From: an uncultured Ralstonia sp. | GTDB taxonomy: Bacteria > Pseudomonadota > Gammaproteobacteria > Burkholderiales > Burkholderiaceae | Assembly (NCBI GenBank): GCA_913056305.1 | Contig: CAJXMR010000005.1 | Location: 1 to 64,000 of the forward strand | Direction of reading: 5' to 3' | DNA: 64,000 nt | Shown: positions 26,152-35,817 of the stretch, piece by piece | Numbering within the stretch: position 1 is the first letter of the stretch | Layout: each line of letters begins with the position of its first letter | The notes under the pieces: generated by a model | Told to the model about the DNA's origin: nothing | The model's database searches: none | What the model saw: only the letters and a program-made list of their open reading frames with translations | Position numbers and translations under genes: made by a program

Positions 26152-27123
26152 ATGAGTGAGTCGAACATGGAGGCGCCATGGATCGCTTCCGTCATCCAGG
26201 GAACGCCCATTCCTTTTGACCAACGCCGAACCTTGGCAAAGGTCGACGATCTGGTTGCTTCTGCCGTATCCCGAAGCGCCAGGCTGGTCGTTTTCCCGGA
26301 AGCGTTCGTGGGCGGTTATCCCAAGGGGCAAGCGTTTGGATCGTACGTTGGCGGACGCAGCGACGAGGGGAGGGACGCCTATCGCGAGTATTGGGAATCG
26401 GCGATCGACGTACCAGGGCCGTGCGTGGACGAACTTGCCGCAATTGCAGGGCGTCACGGCGTTCATATGGTGATCGGCGTGATCGAACGCGATGCGGGAA
26501 CGCTCTATTGCTGTGTTCTTTTTTTCGGTCCGACCGGGGATTTCCTCGGCAAACACCGCAAGCTGATGCCGACCGGTTCCGAACGTCTTATCTGGGGTTA
26601 TGGCGACGGCTCAACGATGCCCGTACTGGACACCGCACTTGGAAAACTCGGCGCCGTGATCTGCTGGGAGAACTACATGCCGATGATGCGCACCGCTATG
26701 TATGCCAAGGGAATTCAGCTCTACTGCGCCCCGACGGCCGATTCCAGGCCGAGTTGGGTCGCGTCGATGCAACACATTGCAATCGAGGGCCGATGCTATG
26801 TCCTTGCCAGCAATCAGTTTCTCCGGCGAGGCGATTTCCCTGACACCTACACAAGTCTGTTCGGGGACGATCCCGAAACGGTGGTTCAGGCTGGGGGAAG
26901 CTGCATCATCGATCCGTTTGGGCAAATTCTGGCAGGTCCAGCGTTCGGCGAAGAAGCCATTCTCACGGCAGAAATTGATCTGCGAAACATTGCACGGGGC
27001 AAGTTTGATTTCGACGTGACAGGCCACTACAGCCGCCCGGACATTTTTCGTCTGACGGTTGACGAGCGTCGTCAGGCGCCGGTGACTGTCATCCCTTCGA
27101 CGCGCGAACATGACGCCAATTGA
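26152..27123 (+). CDS. Nitrilase-superfamily enzyme 2 (nitrilase)
   Basis: 323 residues. The triad is Glu50 (FPEAF), Lys137 (KHRKL) and Cys171 (VICWENYMP). CWEN plus the IWGYGDGST segment are characteristic of branch 1 nitrilases such as arylacetonitrilases and plant-type nitrilases. AAGGAG lies 7 bases before ATG 26152. It is divergent from iclR and directly followed, after 14 bases, by a threonine dehydratase-like gene. This repeats the nitrilase-plus-PLP enzyme pairing seen at 14.3-16.4 kb, although the two nitrilases differ clearly. Confidence 0.92.
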   Translation: MSESNMEAPWIASVIQGTPIPFDQRRTLAKVDDLVASAVSRSARLVVFPEAFVGGYPKGQAFGSYVGGRSDEGRDAYREYWESAIDVPGPCVDELAAIAGRHGVHMVIGVIERDAGTLYCCVLFFGPTGDFLGKHRKLMPTGSERLIWGYGDGSTMPVLDTALGKLGAVICWENYMPMMRTAMYAKGIQLYCAPTADSRPSWVASMQHIAIEGRCYVLASNQFLRRGDFPDTYTSLFGDDPETVVQAGGSCIIDPFGQILAGPAFGEEAILTAEIDLRNIARGKFDFDVTGHYSRPDIFRLTVDERRQAPVTVIPSTREHDAN

Positions 27124-27137
27124 GAGGATCTGCCCAA

Positions 27138-28064
27138 ATGATCACGAGTGAAGACATCCGCAAGGCCGCGCAGCGTATCGCCCCGTACATTCGTACCACG
27201 CCCGTCATCCGGCTCGAGGACAGTTGGTTCGACGTTCCCGGCGACACGTTCCTGAAGCTCGAATCTCTTCAGGTCACCGGCTCGTTCAAGCCACGTGGTG
27301 CGTTTAGTCGTCTGCTTAGTGAGGCGATTCCTCCTTCGGGCGTTATCGCGGCGTCTGGTGGAAACCACGGCATCGCCGTCGCCTACGCGGCGCAAAAGCT
27401 CGGCGTCCGTGCGGAGATCTATGTGCCGAGCCTTGCGACTGCGCTCAAGCGGAAGATGCTGACGGATCTCGGTGCGCAGGTCGTTGTAGCCGGCGATACC
27501 TATGTCGAGGCACTCGCGGCCAGCGAAGCGCGCGCCGCTGAAACGGGCGCTCTGAGCGTGCATGCGTTCGACCATGCCGCGACGGTAGCAGGGCAAGGAA
27601 CCATTGCGATGGAACTCGAGGCGCAGCTACCAGACATCGACACCGTGCTGGTTTCCGTTGGCGGTGGCGGCTTTATTGGCGGTATCGCAGCGTGGTTTTC
27701 TGGGCGGGTAAAGGTCGTCGCTGTCGAACCGGAGCAATGTCCAACATTGAATCGCGCATTGCAGGCTCGCATGCCTGTCGACGTCGAAACGGGGGGCATT
27801 GCCGCGGACTCTCTCGGGTGCAAGCGTATCGGCAATGTGCCGTTTTCCGTTCTTCTTCCGGCCGTGAGCGATTCCGTGCTGGTGTCGGATGAGCAGATCC
27901 GCGATGCGCAGAGGGTTCTGTGGGAAAAGCTCAGGATCGCCTCGGAGCCCGGAGGCGCGACCGCTTTCGCGGCGCTGGTTTCGGGCGCTTATGTTCGCTC
28001 GCCCGGTGAGAAAATCGCCGTGATCATCTGCGGAGGCAACGCTGATCCAGCGTCGTTCGCATAA
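27138..28064 (+). CDS. Threonine dehydratase/serine racemase-like PLP enzyme
   Basis: 308 residues of fold-type II. The PLP lysine is Lys51 in TGSFKPRGA, SGGNHG binds the substrate carboxylate and SVGGGGFIGG holds the phosphate. It lacks the ACT-like regulatory tail of biosynthetic IlvA, so it is a short, catabolic or racemase-type member. Products of such enzymes include 2-oxo acids via reactive enamines. GAGGAT precedes the ATG. It is translated from the same unit as the nitrilase. Confidence 0.88.
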   Translation: MITSEDIRKAAQRIAPYIRTTPVIRLEDSWFDVPGDTFLKLESLQVTGSFKPRGAFSRLLSEAIPPSGVIAASGGNHGIAVAYAAQKLGVRAEIYVPSLATALKRKMLTDLGAQVVVAGDTYVEALAASEARAAETGALSVHAFDHAATVAGQGTIAMELEAQLPDIDTVLVSVGGGGFIGGIAAWFSGRVKVVAVEPEQCPTLNRALQARMPVDVETGGIAADSLGCKRIGNVPFSVLLPAVSDSVLVSDEQIRDAQRVLWEKLRIASEPGGATAFAALVSGAYVRSPGEKIAVIICGGNADPASFA

Positions 28065-28165
28065 AGAGCATCCAGACGACATTGGCTTTCGCGATTTGCT
28101 GAGGGCGGCAGACGGAGACCTGCATTTCAAGCACGCGGACCAGCATTATCTGCAAATGACGGGGC

Positions 28166-28390
28166 TCAGATCGGCAGACCAGCCGCCAGCATCCTGTCGC
28201 GCAGCGCTGCGGCCCGCACCGGTTCGAGCGAGTTGCTGAACAACGCCTTGATCTCAGCCGGCTTGGCGTCGAACTGTTCCACCAGGCCCTTGATGCGGTA
28301 GCCGTGGCGCGTCAGTGTTGGCTCCAGATCGTCAAGCTGGCGCGACAGCACCGATTCGACCAGCGCGGCCGATACCGGTTTCTCGCCCGT
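28166..28390 (-). pseudogene. C-terminal fragment, possibly of a transposition-helper ATPase
   Basis: A leftward frame of about 70 residues with the sequence LSRQLDDLEPTLTRHGYRIK and ending RDRMLAAGLPI. I believe this resembles the C terminus of ExeA/TniB-like AAA ATPases that accompany DDE transposases, but this is from memory and weak. No Walker motifs are present, so only a tail is left. It overlaps the end of the ridA fragment in another frame, which shows that both are debris near the right end of cassette A. Confidence 0.4.
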
Positions 28391-28655
28391 GCCGTATCAC
28401 TTCAAAAATTGCTTCGACCTCGACAGATGCATTGAACGGAAGCACGTTGACCCCAACAGCGCTACGCGCGTGCTGCCCCTTCTCGCCTAGCACCTTCACC
28501 AGCAGATCTGATGCCCCATTGATCACCTGAGGCTGCTGAACAAAGTCCGCAGAGCAGTTCACGAATCCGTTCAGCTTGACGCATCGAGTGATCCGCTCGG
28601 GATCGCCTTCGCAAGCAGCGACCAGGTTACGAAGCAGGTTGACCGCACTAGGCCG
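28332..28655 (-). pseudogene. RidA-family (YjgF) gene fragment
   Basis: The C-terminal two thirds of a RidA-type protein is readable: CVKLNGFVN, QQPQVINGASDLLVKVLGEK, and GQHARSAVGVNVLPFNASVE, which contains the substrate-binding arginine. The N-terminal part, about 50 residues, is absent and the frame stops near the right end of cassette A. The normal end EAIFEV is followed by extra read-through residues. Intact RidA hydrolyses the enamine/imine intermediates made by PLP dehydratases such as the neighbouring enzyme, so it may once have been part of this pathway. Confidence 0.75.
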
Positions 28656-28730
28656 TGCGGAAGTAGAGCCTCCTGCCTATCGAGCGTTTCACGATTGCCG
28701 TTCCAGATGTGGTCTTGCCCCACTTTGGGT

Positions 28731-28962
28731 GCTCGGGGTGGCAACAAACGATCAGAGTGCGCATGGGGCACTCCCTCAATCAGGCTTCCCGGCAAAGGCT
28801 TGCCACGCCTGGCCTCGACAGACTATTGCTAAATTTCTCGCGATCCACAGAGCCAAATAGAAGGGTCCCGACAGACTTTCTGCCTCTTTTTTAAGCACAG
28901 CAACCCATTAGAAATCAATGAGTTAGGAATCTCCTTCCAGACAGACTTTATTTTTACGGATC
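28731..28962 (+). repeat. Right cassette end (copy 1)
   Basis: About 230 bases that match 41659-41892 nearly throughout (roughly 80% by eye). It holds three GACAGACT motifs at 28817, 28870 and 28940; the last leads into the tip GACTTTATTTTTACGGATC. Spacing of 53 and 70 bases is kept in the other copy (53 and 69). Several spaced copies of one short motif at an element end resemble multiple transposase-binding sites. Confidence 0.7.
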
Positions 28963-28963
28963 A

Positions 28964-29060
28964 GAGTGATCGTTAAAAATAAAGTCCGTCGGAGCGACAG
29001 CGGATGGATGACCGTATGTGCGCGTTGATCAGCAAAACGAGCGGCAATCCGCTCTCAATG
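28964..29060 (+). repeat. Left cassette end (copy 2)
   Basis: It begins GAGTGATCGTTAAAAATAAAG, one base after the right end of cassette A, and continues GGAGCGACAGCGG and then a stretch alignable to 13880-13945. It has one tip motif (AGTCCGTC at 28983), where copy 1 has two. Confidence 0.65.
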
Positions 29061-29183
29061 GCCAGCGGCTGAAAACGGCTTGACCACAACAGCTCACACG
29101 TTCCCCGTTTCGGCGGTCTTGACACCTACGTAGCGAACCGCCGGTGACAACTTTATTGCGGTCTACGACGGACCGCTTGCCGC

Positions 29184-30215
29184 TCAATGGTGATCGAGCA
29201 CTTCGAACCGATAGGCGATCTCGGTCGGCCGCTGCGCGCTGATCGACAGCGCAGTCGGCACGCCACGTGCGTTGATCGGATTCGGTGCGAGCGATGCCGC
29301 ACAGCCAAGCTCGAATGCGCTCGCAACAGGTTCGACTCCGACGCACAGGTTGCGTCCGTTCCAGGGCGCATACGTGCGGCCACGATTGCTGATCCAGAGC
29401 AGCAGCGACGGCAGTTTGTCGGCGTCCCAACTGAGGCGATACGCGGTGCCCGCAACATCGTCGGTGAGTGTGACGGCGCCGCCGATCCCACAGAGCTGCA
29501 CGATTTCTTCGGTCGCAGCGCAAAGCGGCAGACGGTCGAACGCGCCGGTGCCGCCATCGCGTAGCGGCACGCTGTCGAGCGCGTCGAAGGTCGCGCCTGC
29601 GGCAGCGCGCGACACGCCGCGCTCGGGGCCGCCCGGATGGACCATACCGAAGCGAAACGCGCCTGGCTCGATCCTGAACGCACCGGTCAGCGCGGGTAGC
29701 GCGAGGTTCGGATGCAGCCCCATGGGGCGGCGAGCGTCGACGCGTGCGTCGATTCGTAGCACGATATCGAGCGCAGGACGCTGCGGATCGGCGCGGATGA
29801 CACGCGTCAGCCGGGTGATCGGCGAGCCGTCCGGGTAGTCGAGCGCGATCTCGATCTCATGCGCAGTCTGCCGCACGAGAGCCCATTCGCCGATGCAGCC
29901 GTAGCCATGCTGAAGATCATCGCTTGCGTCGAGCGCGGTGTCCTGCGCGACAACCGGCGTTGCAACCGCCTCGCGCCAGCCGGCCGGCAAGCCGTCGGGC
30001 AAGTACGGCACCCCAAACGGCACGCATGGAAACTCGTTGCGCATCACGCCGAGCAGGCCAGGCGGCTGCGGCTCGGGCTCGCCGAGCCAGGGCGCTTCGT
30101 AGAACGGCCGGATGACGCGCCCGCCAACCATGAACGCGGCGCCGCCGAGCATGCCGCCCTTCGCGTAAACATCGAACGCGCCGTGCGTCCATTCGAGATG
30201 CCAGACAGTTTCCAT
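29184..30215 (-). CDS. Aldose 1-epimerase-family protein
   Basis: 343 residues of the galactose mutarotase-like fold. Readable marks include MRNEFPCVPFGVPY near the start, MGLHPNLALPAL in the middle and the late NGRNLCVGVEPV, where a glutamate acts as catalytic base in this family. It interconverts sugar anomers. No ribosome site is clear at ATG 30215. It is the last gene of the cassette and follows the porin on the same strand, matching a sugar-use role. Confidence 0.85.
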   Translation of the reverse strand: METVWHLEWTHGAFDVYAKGGMLGGAAFMVGGRVIRPFYEAPWLGEPEPQPPGLLGVMRNEFPCVPFGVPYLPDGLPAGWREAVATPVVAQDTALDASDDLQHGYGCIGEWALVRQTAHEIEIALDYPDGSPITRLTRVIRADPQRPALDIVLRIDARVDARRPMGLHPNLALPALTGAFRIEPGAFRFGMVHPGGPERGVSRAAAGATFDALDSVPLRDGGTGAFDRLPLCAATEEIVQLCGIGGAVTLTDDVAGTAYRLSWDADKLPSLLLWISNRGRTYAPWNGRNLCVGVEPVASAFELGCAASLAPNPINARGVPTALSISAQRPTEIAYRFEVLDHH

Positions 30216-30386
30216 GGTCGATTGGCAGAACGTTTTTTGTGATTCAAGAATTCGCGCGTCAGTTTTGCGTTTGCCGCCGCCGAACGCACCCATGCAAGCA
30301 CATCACGCGACACGCAGGCACATTGAAGGAATCCGGAGCCGGCCTGGACCCGGCCAACTCCGTCATCCCTACCATTGAGGCTCAGA

Positions 30387-31484
30387 TCAGAACCAGTGCA
30401 TGATCCCGGTGTAGACGCCTTGCTGGCTGGATCCCGGAGTCGGCTTGCCACCGCCCGCCTCCACCGAGAACGACGCGTTGCTGCCATTGATCACGGTGCC
30501 GATGGTGCCGTACAGCAGCGTCCGCTTCGAGAAGTAGTAGTTGACGCCTGCCGTCAGCAAGGTGCCATTGCCGGCGCCTTGGTTGCGGTTGGCCCGGAAC
30601 GCGCCGCCAATCAGCGTCACAGCCGGGCTGATCTGGTAGTTGGCGCCGAGCCAGTAGGTCTGCTGCCGCGTCGCGCCGTTCGGGTTGTCCGCGTCCGCCA
30701 CGGTTTGGCTGCCAGAGCGCATGATGCTGTAGCCGCCAAAGAGCTTGAGGTCGCCGATCTGGTACGTGCCGCCCGTCGTGAACAGGCGGGAAGCCGTGTA
30801 CAGCCCGGTGAACTCTCCATTGGCATCACGAATTTCTTCGTAGAACGCCTTGAGCATCAACGGGCCGCTCTGGTAAGCCACCGCGCCAGCGAGTTGCCGG
30901 CCAGCGTTGAAGTTCCCTGCCGTGCCGTTCAGGCCAGCCTGCCCGCGGAACGAGAAACCGCCCCAGGTCGGCGAGTTGTAGGTGATCGCATTGGTGCGCG
31001 AGCCCCAGGTGCGGTTGGCCTGCAGGGTCGCTGCGCTCATGTTCTGCAGACCCATCGGATCGATCGACCACGTTTCGCCATCGGGAATGCCCATGGCCCG
31101 GCCCAGCAACAACGTGCCATACGTCGTGCTCGACAGCCCCACGGCGGCGTAGCGATTGAAGAGCGCGTCAGATCTGCCCGTGCCCGAGTTGAAGCCGTTC
31201 TCGAGATTCATCACAGCGCTAAGCCCGCCACCCAGATCTTCGGAGCCCTTCAGGCCCCACATGCTGGTCCCCCATTGATTGCCACCGTATTGCAGGTTGC
31301 CGGCGGTACCGTTTGGCGTTGCAATCTTGTTCGTATAGTCGACGCCGCCGCCCACTCGGCCATAGATTGTGACGCTGCTCTGTGCTGCCGCAAGGCCGCT
31401 GGCGCCTGCCAACAGTGCCGCGATGGCAGCACTCATGACCAGCTTCCTATCGGCGATTCGCAGGGTTCGATTCGTCATACGCAT
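30387..31484 (-). CDS. Gram-negative porin (Burkholderia-type trimeric porin)
   Basis: 365 residues with a signal peptide (AAIAALLAGASGLAAAQ) and the family start SSVTIYGRVGGGVDY. GLKGSEDLGGGLSAVMNLE and the C-terminal GIMHWF, ending in aromatic phenylalanine, are standard for 16-strand beta-barrel porins. It forms a diffusion channel in the outer membrane. ATG 31484 has AGGAG upstream. Its place in a sugar cassette suggests it lets the sugar cross the outer membrane. Confidence 0.93.
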   Translation of the reverse strand: MRMTNRTLRIADRKLVMSAAIAALLAGASGLAAAQSSVTIYGRVGGGVDYTNKIATPNGTAGNLQYGGNQWGTSMWGLKGSEDLGGGLSAVMNLENGFNSGTGRSDALFNRYAAVGLSSTTYGTLLLGRAMGIPDGETWSIDPMGLQNMSAATLQANRTWGSRTNAITYNSPTWGGFSFRGQAGLNGTAGNFNAGRQLAGAVAYQSGPLMLKAFYEEIRDANGEFTGLYTASRLFTTGGTYQIGDLKLFGGYSIMRSGSQTVADADNPNGATRQQTYWLGANYQISPAVTLIGGAFRANRNQGAGNGTLLTAGVNYYFSKRTLLYGTIGTVINGSNASFSVEAGGGKPTPGSSQQGVYTGIMHWF

Positions 31485-31800
31485 TGACTCCATCTCCTCT
31501 AATAAGCAGGTAATCCGCCTGCCTTGCGGTAGCGACGCATCGTCGCTAAATCGTGCTAGTGCGCCGCTCGAACGGCAGCGCAGTCGAAAAACGGGCATGG
31601 CTCCGCCCGCCGCGCGATGCATTGCTGCATCACGCGGACTGCACAACAGAAAGTCGTTTGCTAAGTCTTAAATCGGCCCGCGCTCAACACGGAACCGGAA
31701 CGCCCACCCAAATCGCCCCGCCGTGTTCGAGTCGGCCATGCATGGGGTAGCGTGCTGCATGGCACAGTGTTGTGGGGGATGGGCCGGTGCAAGGTCGAAA
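31485..31800. other. Intergenic region between zwf and porin
   Basis: About 315 bases with no supported gene. It should contain the porin promoter and possibly the end of the zwf transcript. I saw no strong hairpin plus T-run. Confidence 0.5.
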
Positions 31801-33264
31801 CTAACCCTCCTCTTCAACCCAGCACACACCAGCGCGCGCAAGCAGTGCGCTGGCCGGCGGTGGTCCCCACGTGCCGGCCGCATATGGCTTTGGCGCGGTT
31901 TTCACATCGAGGATCGGAGCAACCCAGCGCCACGCAGCCTCCTGCTCGTCGCGCCGCACGAACAACGCCAGCCGGCCGGCAATCACGTCGAGCAGCAGCC
32001 GCTGATAGGCCTCCATGCGATCCTGCTGGAAGAAGCGGTCGAACGCGAGATCGAGGTGGACGCCCTGTAGCGTCATCCCGAGCCCCGGCTGTTTCGCGAG
32101 CGTGTTGAGTCGGATCGTTTCGTCAGGCTGCAGCCGAATCGTCAGACGATTCGAGCCGAGACGTAGCGCCGCAGGCCCGAGGGCGGAATGCGGGACCGGG
32201 CGGAACGTGACAACGATCTCGGCCATGCGCTCGGCAAGCCGCTTGCCGGTACGCAGAAAGAACGGCACGCCGGCCCAGCGCCAGTTGTCGACTTCGGCCT
32301 TCAACGCGATGAACGTCTCGGTCGTGCTGTCGGGCCGGATGCCCGGTTCTTCGTGATAGCCTGGCACCGCCGTGCCGCGGATTGCGCCTGCACGATATTG
32401 GCCTCGCACGACGCACTGATGCAGCGCGTCTTCCGACAGTGGCTTCAGCGCGCTCAGCACCCGCAGTTTTTCGTCGCGTACGGCATCCGCCTCCATCGAT
32501 TGCGGCGGCTCCATCGCGACGATCGCGAGCAACTGCAGCAGATGGTTCTGGATCATGTCGCGCAGTGCGCCGGTCTGATCGTAGAACGCTCCGCGGCCAC
32601 CGACGCCAAGCTCTTCCGCGACCGTGATCTGGATGTTGTCGATCCATTCGCGGCGCCACAACGGTTCGAACATCACGTTGCCGAAGCGCAGCGCGAACAG
32701 GTTCTGCACGGCTTCTTTTCCGAGATAGTGATCGATCCGGTAGATCTGCTCTTCGGTGAAGATCAAGCCGACCGCATCGTTGATCGCGGCCGACGACGCG
32801 AAATCGTAGCCAAGCGGTTTCTCCAGCACCACGCGCGACGACGGCGTCACGAGGCCGATTTGCGCAAGCGCGCGGCAGATCGGCACAAACAGAGACGGCC
32901 CCGTTGCAAGATAGAAAATGCGTCCGTTTGGCATGCGCTCCAGCACGTCGCCCAGGCGCGAGAACGCGTCTGGCTGACTCGCGTCGAGTTCAACGTAAGT
33001 CAGCCGCTCGATGAACCCCTGCCATGCAGATTCGTCGCCTGGGAGGGCTTTTACGTGCGCTCTGACCGATTCGTTGACCCAGCGCAGATAGCCGGCCTGG
33101 TCGTGCGGGTTCTGCGCGACCGCAACGATCCGCCCATCGGGCGCGAGCAGCCCATCACGGTGCGCGGCGTACAGCGCTGGCAAGATCTTGCGCATCGCGA
33201 GGTCACCCGTACCGCCAAAGAGCACGAATGCGAACGAGTCGAGGGAACTGGAGCGGGCTGACAT
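31801..33264 (-). CDS. zwf: Glucose-6-phosphate dehydrogenase
   Basis: 487 residues, full length. GGTGDLAMRK is the NADP-binding motif, EKPLGYD and RIDHYLGKE are the catalytic signatures. It oxidises glucose 6-phosphate to 6-phosphogluconolactone, the entry to the Entner-Doudoroff and pentose phosphate routes. It starts 5 bases after the kinase stop. No lactonase, edd or eda gene is present in the cassette, so the product must join host enzymes. Confidence 0.97.
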   Translation of the reverse strand: MSARSSSLDSFAFVLFGGTGDLAMRKILPALYAAHRDGLLAPDGRIVAVAQNPHDQAGYLRWVNESVRAHVKALPGDESAWQGFIERLTYVELDASQPDAFSRLGDVLERMPNGRIFYLATGPSLFVPICRALAQIGLVTPSSRVVLEKPLGYDFASSAAINDAVGLIFTEEQIYRIDHYLGKEAVQNLFALRFGNVMFEPLWRREWIDNIQITVAEELGVGGRGAFYDQTGALRDMIQNHLLQLLAIVAMEPPQSMEADAVRDEKLRVLSALKPLSEDALHQCVVRGQYRAGAIRGTAVPGYHEEPGIRPDSTTETFIALKAEVDNWRWAGVPFFLRTGKRLAERMAEIVVTFRPVPHSALGPAALRLGSNRLTIRLQPDETIRLNTLAKQPGLGMTLQGVHLDLAFDRFFQQDRMEAYQRLLLDVIAGRLALFVRRDEQEAAWRWVAPILDVKTAPKPYAAGTWGPPPASALLARAGVCWVEEEG

Positions 33265-33269
33265 CGTGT

Positions 33270-34202
33270 TTATCGCGTCAGATGGGTGGAGGGGCTCGCC
33301 GGGTCGAGTAGGGACGCCACCTCGGCAGCGGTGGGCGCGTACGCGCCGGGATTCCCGCAGACGACCGCCGCACACGCGGCTGCATAGCGCAGATGCTCGG
33401 CCGCAGGAGCCTCCGGGTGCGTGAGCAGACTCGCCATCCAGCCGCCGACGCTTGCGTCGCCGCAGCCCACCGTATCGGCGACCACGGTCTGGAATGCTGG
33501 CTGGAACAGTACGTTGTCGCCTTCAAAAAGCGTCATGCCCGACGCGCCGCGCGTCACGAGCACGCCCGCACCCGGCGCCCATTCGCGGAGTTGCGCGAGT
33601 GCGGCGGCTTCATCGAGGTCGGGGAAGAGGCCGCGCAGATCCTCGTCCGAAACCTTGATGTGGCTGGCAAGGCCGGCCATGCGCCGTAGCGTCGTGCGAT
33701 ACGCCGGTTCGGCCATTGGCGCGCGGAAGTTCGGATCGAACGAGATCCGCTTGCCTGCCGCACGCACGGTCTGCGCAACTTCGATCAGGCGCGAGGCGAG
33801 CGGCTCGCGCACCAGGCCGAGTGAGCCGAAGTGCACGATTTCGGCCGCATCGAGCGCGCCTGTGGGCAGTTCGGACGGATCGAACGCGAGATCGGCGCTG
33901 TGCTCGCCGATAAAAAAATACTGGGGCGGCTGCTTCGACACGACCATCGCCAGAAGCGGTGGGCGGTTGACCTGCCGGATGAAGCGCAGGTCGAGGCCGG
34001 CCTCGGCGCTCTTTTGCATCAGCTCGTCGCCGAACACGTCGTTGCTCACGGTCCCGGCAAAGCCGGTGGGCACGCCGAGCCGCGCGCCCACGCGCGCGAC
34101 GTTCCAGCACGAGCCGCCGGCAAGGCTGCGCCAATGATTAGCGTCGTCGCGGATAAAGTCGGTCAGCGCTTCGCCGAAGACGAGCAGTCGAGGCAGGTTC
34201 AT
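33270..34202 (-). CDS. PfkB-family carbohydrate kinase (probable fructokinase)
   Basis: 310 residues. It starts with RLLVFGEALTDFI, has the sugar-binding GGSCWNVARVGARLG, and the anion-hole/base motif DTVGCGDASVGG near the C terminus (the usual form is DTxGAGD). The next gene upstream is pgi and downstream is zwf, which fits a kinase making fructose 6-phosphate. Members acting on 2-keto-3-deoxygluconate look alike, so substrate is inferred from neighbours. Confidence 0.88.
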   Translation of the reverse strand: MNLPRLLVFGEALTDFIRDDANHWRSLAGGSCWNVARVGARLGVPTGFAGTVSNDVFGDELMQKSAEAGLDLRFIRQVNRPPLLAMVVSKQPPQYFFIGEHSADLAFDPSELPTGALDAAEIVHFGSLGLVREPLASRLIEVAQTVRAAGKRISFDPNFRAPMAEPAYRTTLRRMAGLASHIKVSDEDLRGLFPDLDEAAALAQLREWAPGAGVLVTRGASGMTLFEGDNVLFQPAFQTVVADTVGCGDASVGGWMASLLTHPEAPAAEHLRYAAACAAVVCGNPGAYAPTAAEVASLLDPASPSTHLTR

Positions 34203-34218
34203 TGTTGTGTCAGACAAG

Positions 34219-35817
34219 TCAGGCAGCGGCACGGCGCCGCGCCTTGAAACGGTTGATCAGTTGATTCGTGGAGCCATCGTGTGACTCGACCGGGCCGGGC
34301 GCAGCAAGCTCCGGTTCAATCGCGACCGCGAGCTTCTTGCCGAGTTCGACGCCCCATTGGTCAAACGAGTTGATGCCCCAGACCACGCCCTGCACGAACA
34401 CCTTGTGCTCGTACAGCGCAATCAGCGCACCGAGTGACGCGGGGTCGAGCGTGTCGAGACAGATCGTATTGGTCGGGCGGTTGCCTTCAAAATTGCGATG
34501 CGGTTCGTCGGTCGCACGCGAGCCGTTCATCAGCGCCTCGGTCTGCGCAAAGCAGTTGGCGACGAGAATGTCGTGATGCGCGTCGAGCGTGTGGTGCGGC
34601 CGCATAACGAGGATGAAATCGGCCGGAATCAGCGCCCTGCCCTGGTGCAGCAATTGGAAGAACGCATGCTGGCCGTTGGTGCCAGGCTCGCCCCAGATCA
34701 CCGAGCCGGTCGCATGGTCGACGCGCTTGCCGTCGAGCGTCACCGACTTGCCGTTGCTCTCCATGTCGAGTTGCTGAAGATATGCGGGCAGTCGGTGCAG
34801 ATAGTGGTTGTACGGCGCGATGAGCTGGCTCGTCGCACCAAGGAAGTTCTGATGCCAGATGCCGATCATCGCAAGCAGCACCGGCAGATTGCTGTCGAGC
34901 GGCGTCTGGGCAAAGTGGCGGTCCATCGCGTGCGCGCCATCGAGCAGCGATTCGAACGCATCCATGCCGATCTGCACCGCGATCGGCAATCCGATCGCCG
35001 ACCACAGCGAGTAGCGTCCGCCGACCCAGTCCCAGAACTCGAACATGTTCGCGGTATCGATGCCGAACTGCGCCACCGCGTCCGCGTTCGTCGACACCGC
35101 GACAAAATGCTTTGCGATGGCGGCCTCGGGCGCCCCTGATGCGAGCAGCCAAGCGCGTGCGGAGCGTGCATTCGCGAGCGTCTCGCGCGTCGTGAACGTC
35201 TTCGACGACACGATGAACAGCGTTGTCTGCGGGTTCAGGCGTTTGAGCGCCTCTGCGATGTCCGCACCATCGACATTCGACACAAAGTGCATCGACAGCC
35301 GCTCATGCGCGTACGGCTTCAGCGCCTCACAAACCATCTTCGGGCCGAGGTCCGAGCCGCCGATGCCGATGTTGACGATGTCGGTGATCTCGCGGCCGGT
35401 GTGGCCGCGCCACACGCCGGCACGCACGGCATCGCAGAAACTGCGCATCCGGGCGAGCACGGCCGCGACCTGTTGCGCTACGTCGACGCCGTCGACGATG
35501 CGCGGCTGACCCGACCGATCGCGCAGCGCAACGTGCAGCACCGAGCGGTTCTCGGTGCGATTGATCCGCTCGCCCGAGAACATCGCGTCGCGATAGGCAC
35601 CCACGCCGGCTTCGCGCGCAAGCGCGATAAGCGACGCAATCGTATGCTCGTCGATCAGATTCTTCGAGTAGTCCACGAAGAGCCCCGCTGCCTCGTGCGA
35701 AAACTTTGCCGCGCGTTCCGGATCGCGCGCGAACAACGCGCGGATGGAGATGCGGGACAGCGCGTCACGATGGCTAGCGAGCGCTTGCCACGCAGGCATC
35801 TGGGTCAGTAAGGGCAT
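34219..35817 (-). CDS. pgi: Glucose-6-phosphate isomerase
   Basis: 532 residues, normal length. [27 protein letters not shown] and the late [18 protein letters not shown] are hallmark PGI motifs. It converts fructose 6-phosphate to glucose 6-phosphate. It is 16 bases ahead of the kinase and 156 bases after the binding-protein gene. It links a fructokinase with Zwf in one transcript. The start codon has no clear ribosome site; an upstream in-frame ATG at 35883 gives non-family sequence. Confidence 0.97.
   Translation of the reverse strand: MPLLTQMPAWQALASHRDALSRISIRALFARDPERAAKFSHEAAGLFVDYSKNLIDEHTIASLIALAREAGVGAYRDAMFSGERINRTENRSVLHVALRDRSGQPRIVDGVDVAQQVAAVLARMRSFCDAVRAGVWRGHTGREITDIVNIGIGGSDLGPKMVCEALKPYAHERLSMHFVSNVDGADIAEALKRLNPQTTLFIVSSKTFTTRETLANARSARAWLLASGAPEAAIAKHFVAVSTNADAVAQFGIDTANMFEFWDWVGGRYSLWSAIGLPIAVQIGMDAFESLLDGAHAMDRHFAQTPLDSNLPVLLAMIGIWHQNFLGATSQLIAPYNHYLHRLPAYLQQLDMESNGKSVTLDGKRVDHATGSVIWGEPGTNGQHAFFQLLHQGRALIPADFILVMRPHHTLDAHHDILVANCFAQTEALMNGSRATDEPHRNFEGNRPTNTICLDTLDPASLGALIALYEHKVFVQGVVWGINSFDQWGVELGKKLAVAIEPELAAPGPVESHDGSTNQLINRFKARRRAAA

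Larger units (their letters stand above)
13833..28962. mobile_element. Cassette A: end-bounded accessory segment
   Basis: This segment begins with a left end (13833 onward) and finishes with a right end (to 28962). Both carry inverted tips: TAAAAATAAAGTC on the left and GACTTTATTTTTA on the right. The subterminal sequence inside each tip is repeated at the ends of the neighbouring segment B, so the ends belong to the element rather than to the flanks. Cargo is two nitrilase/PLP-enzyme groups plus regulators and transporters. No intact transposase is present, so the unit looks non-autonomous or decayed. A Tn7-like or IS21-like ancestry is suggested by repeated end motifs; this is inference. 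Confidence 0.45.

Noticed and set aside
28920..28995. A single insertion sequence excised between the GACTTTATTTTTA and TAAAAATAAAGTC motifs
   Set aside because: The sequence repeated elsewhere lies outside, not between, these facing motifs. They are therefore better explained as the abutting ends of two neighbouring elements.
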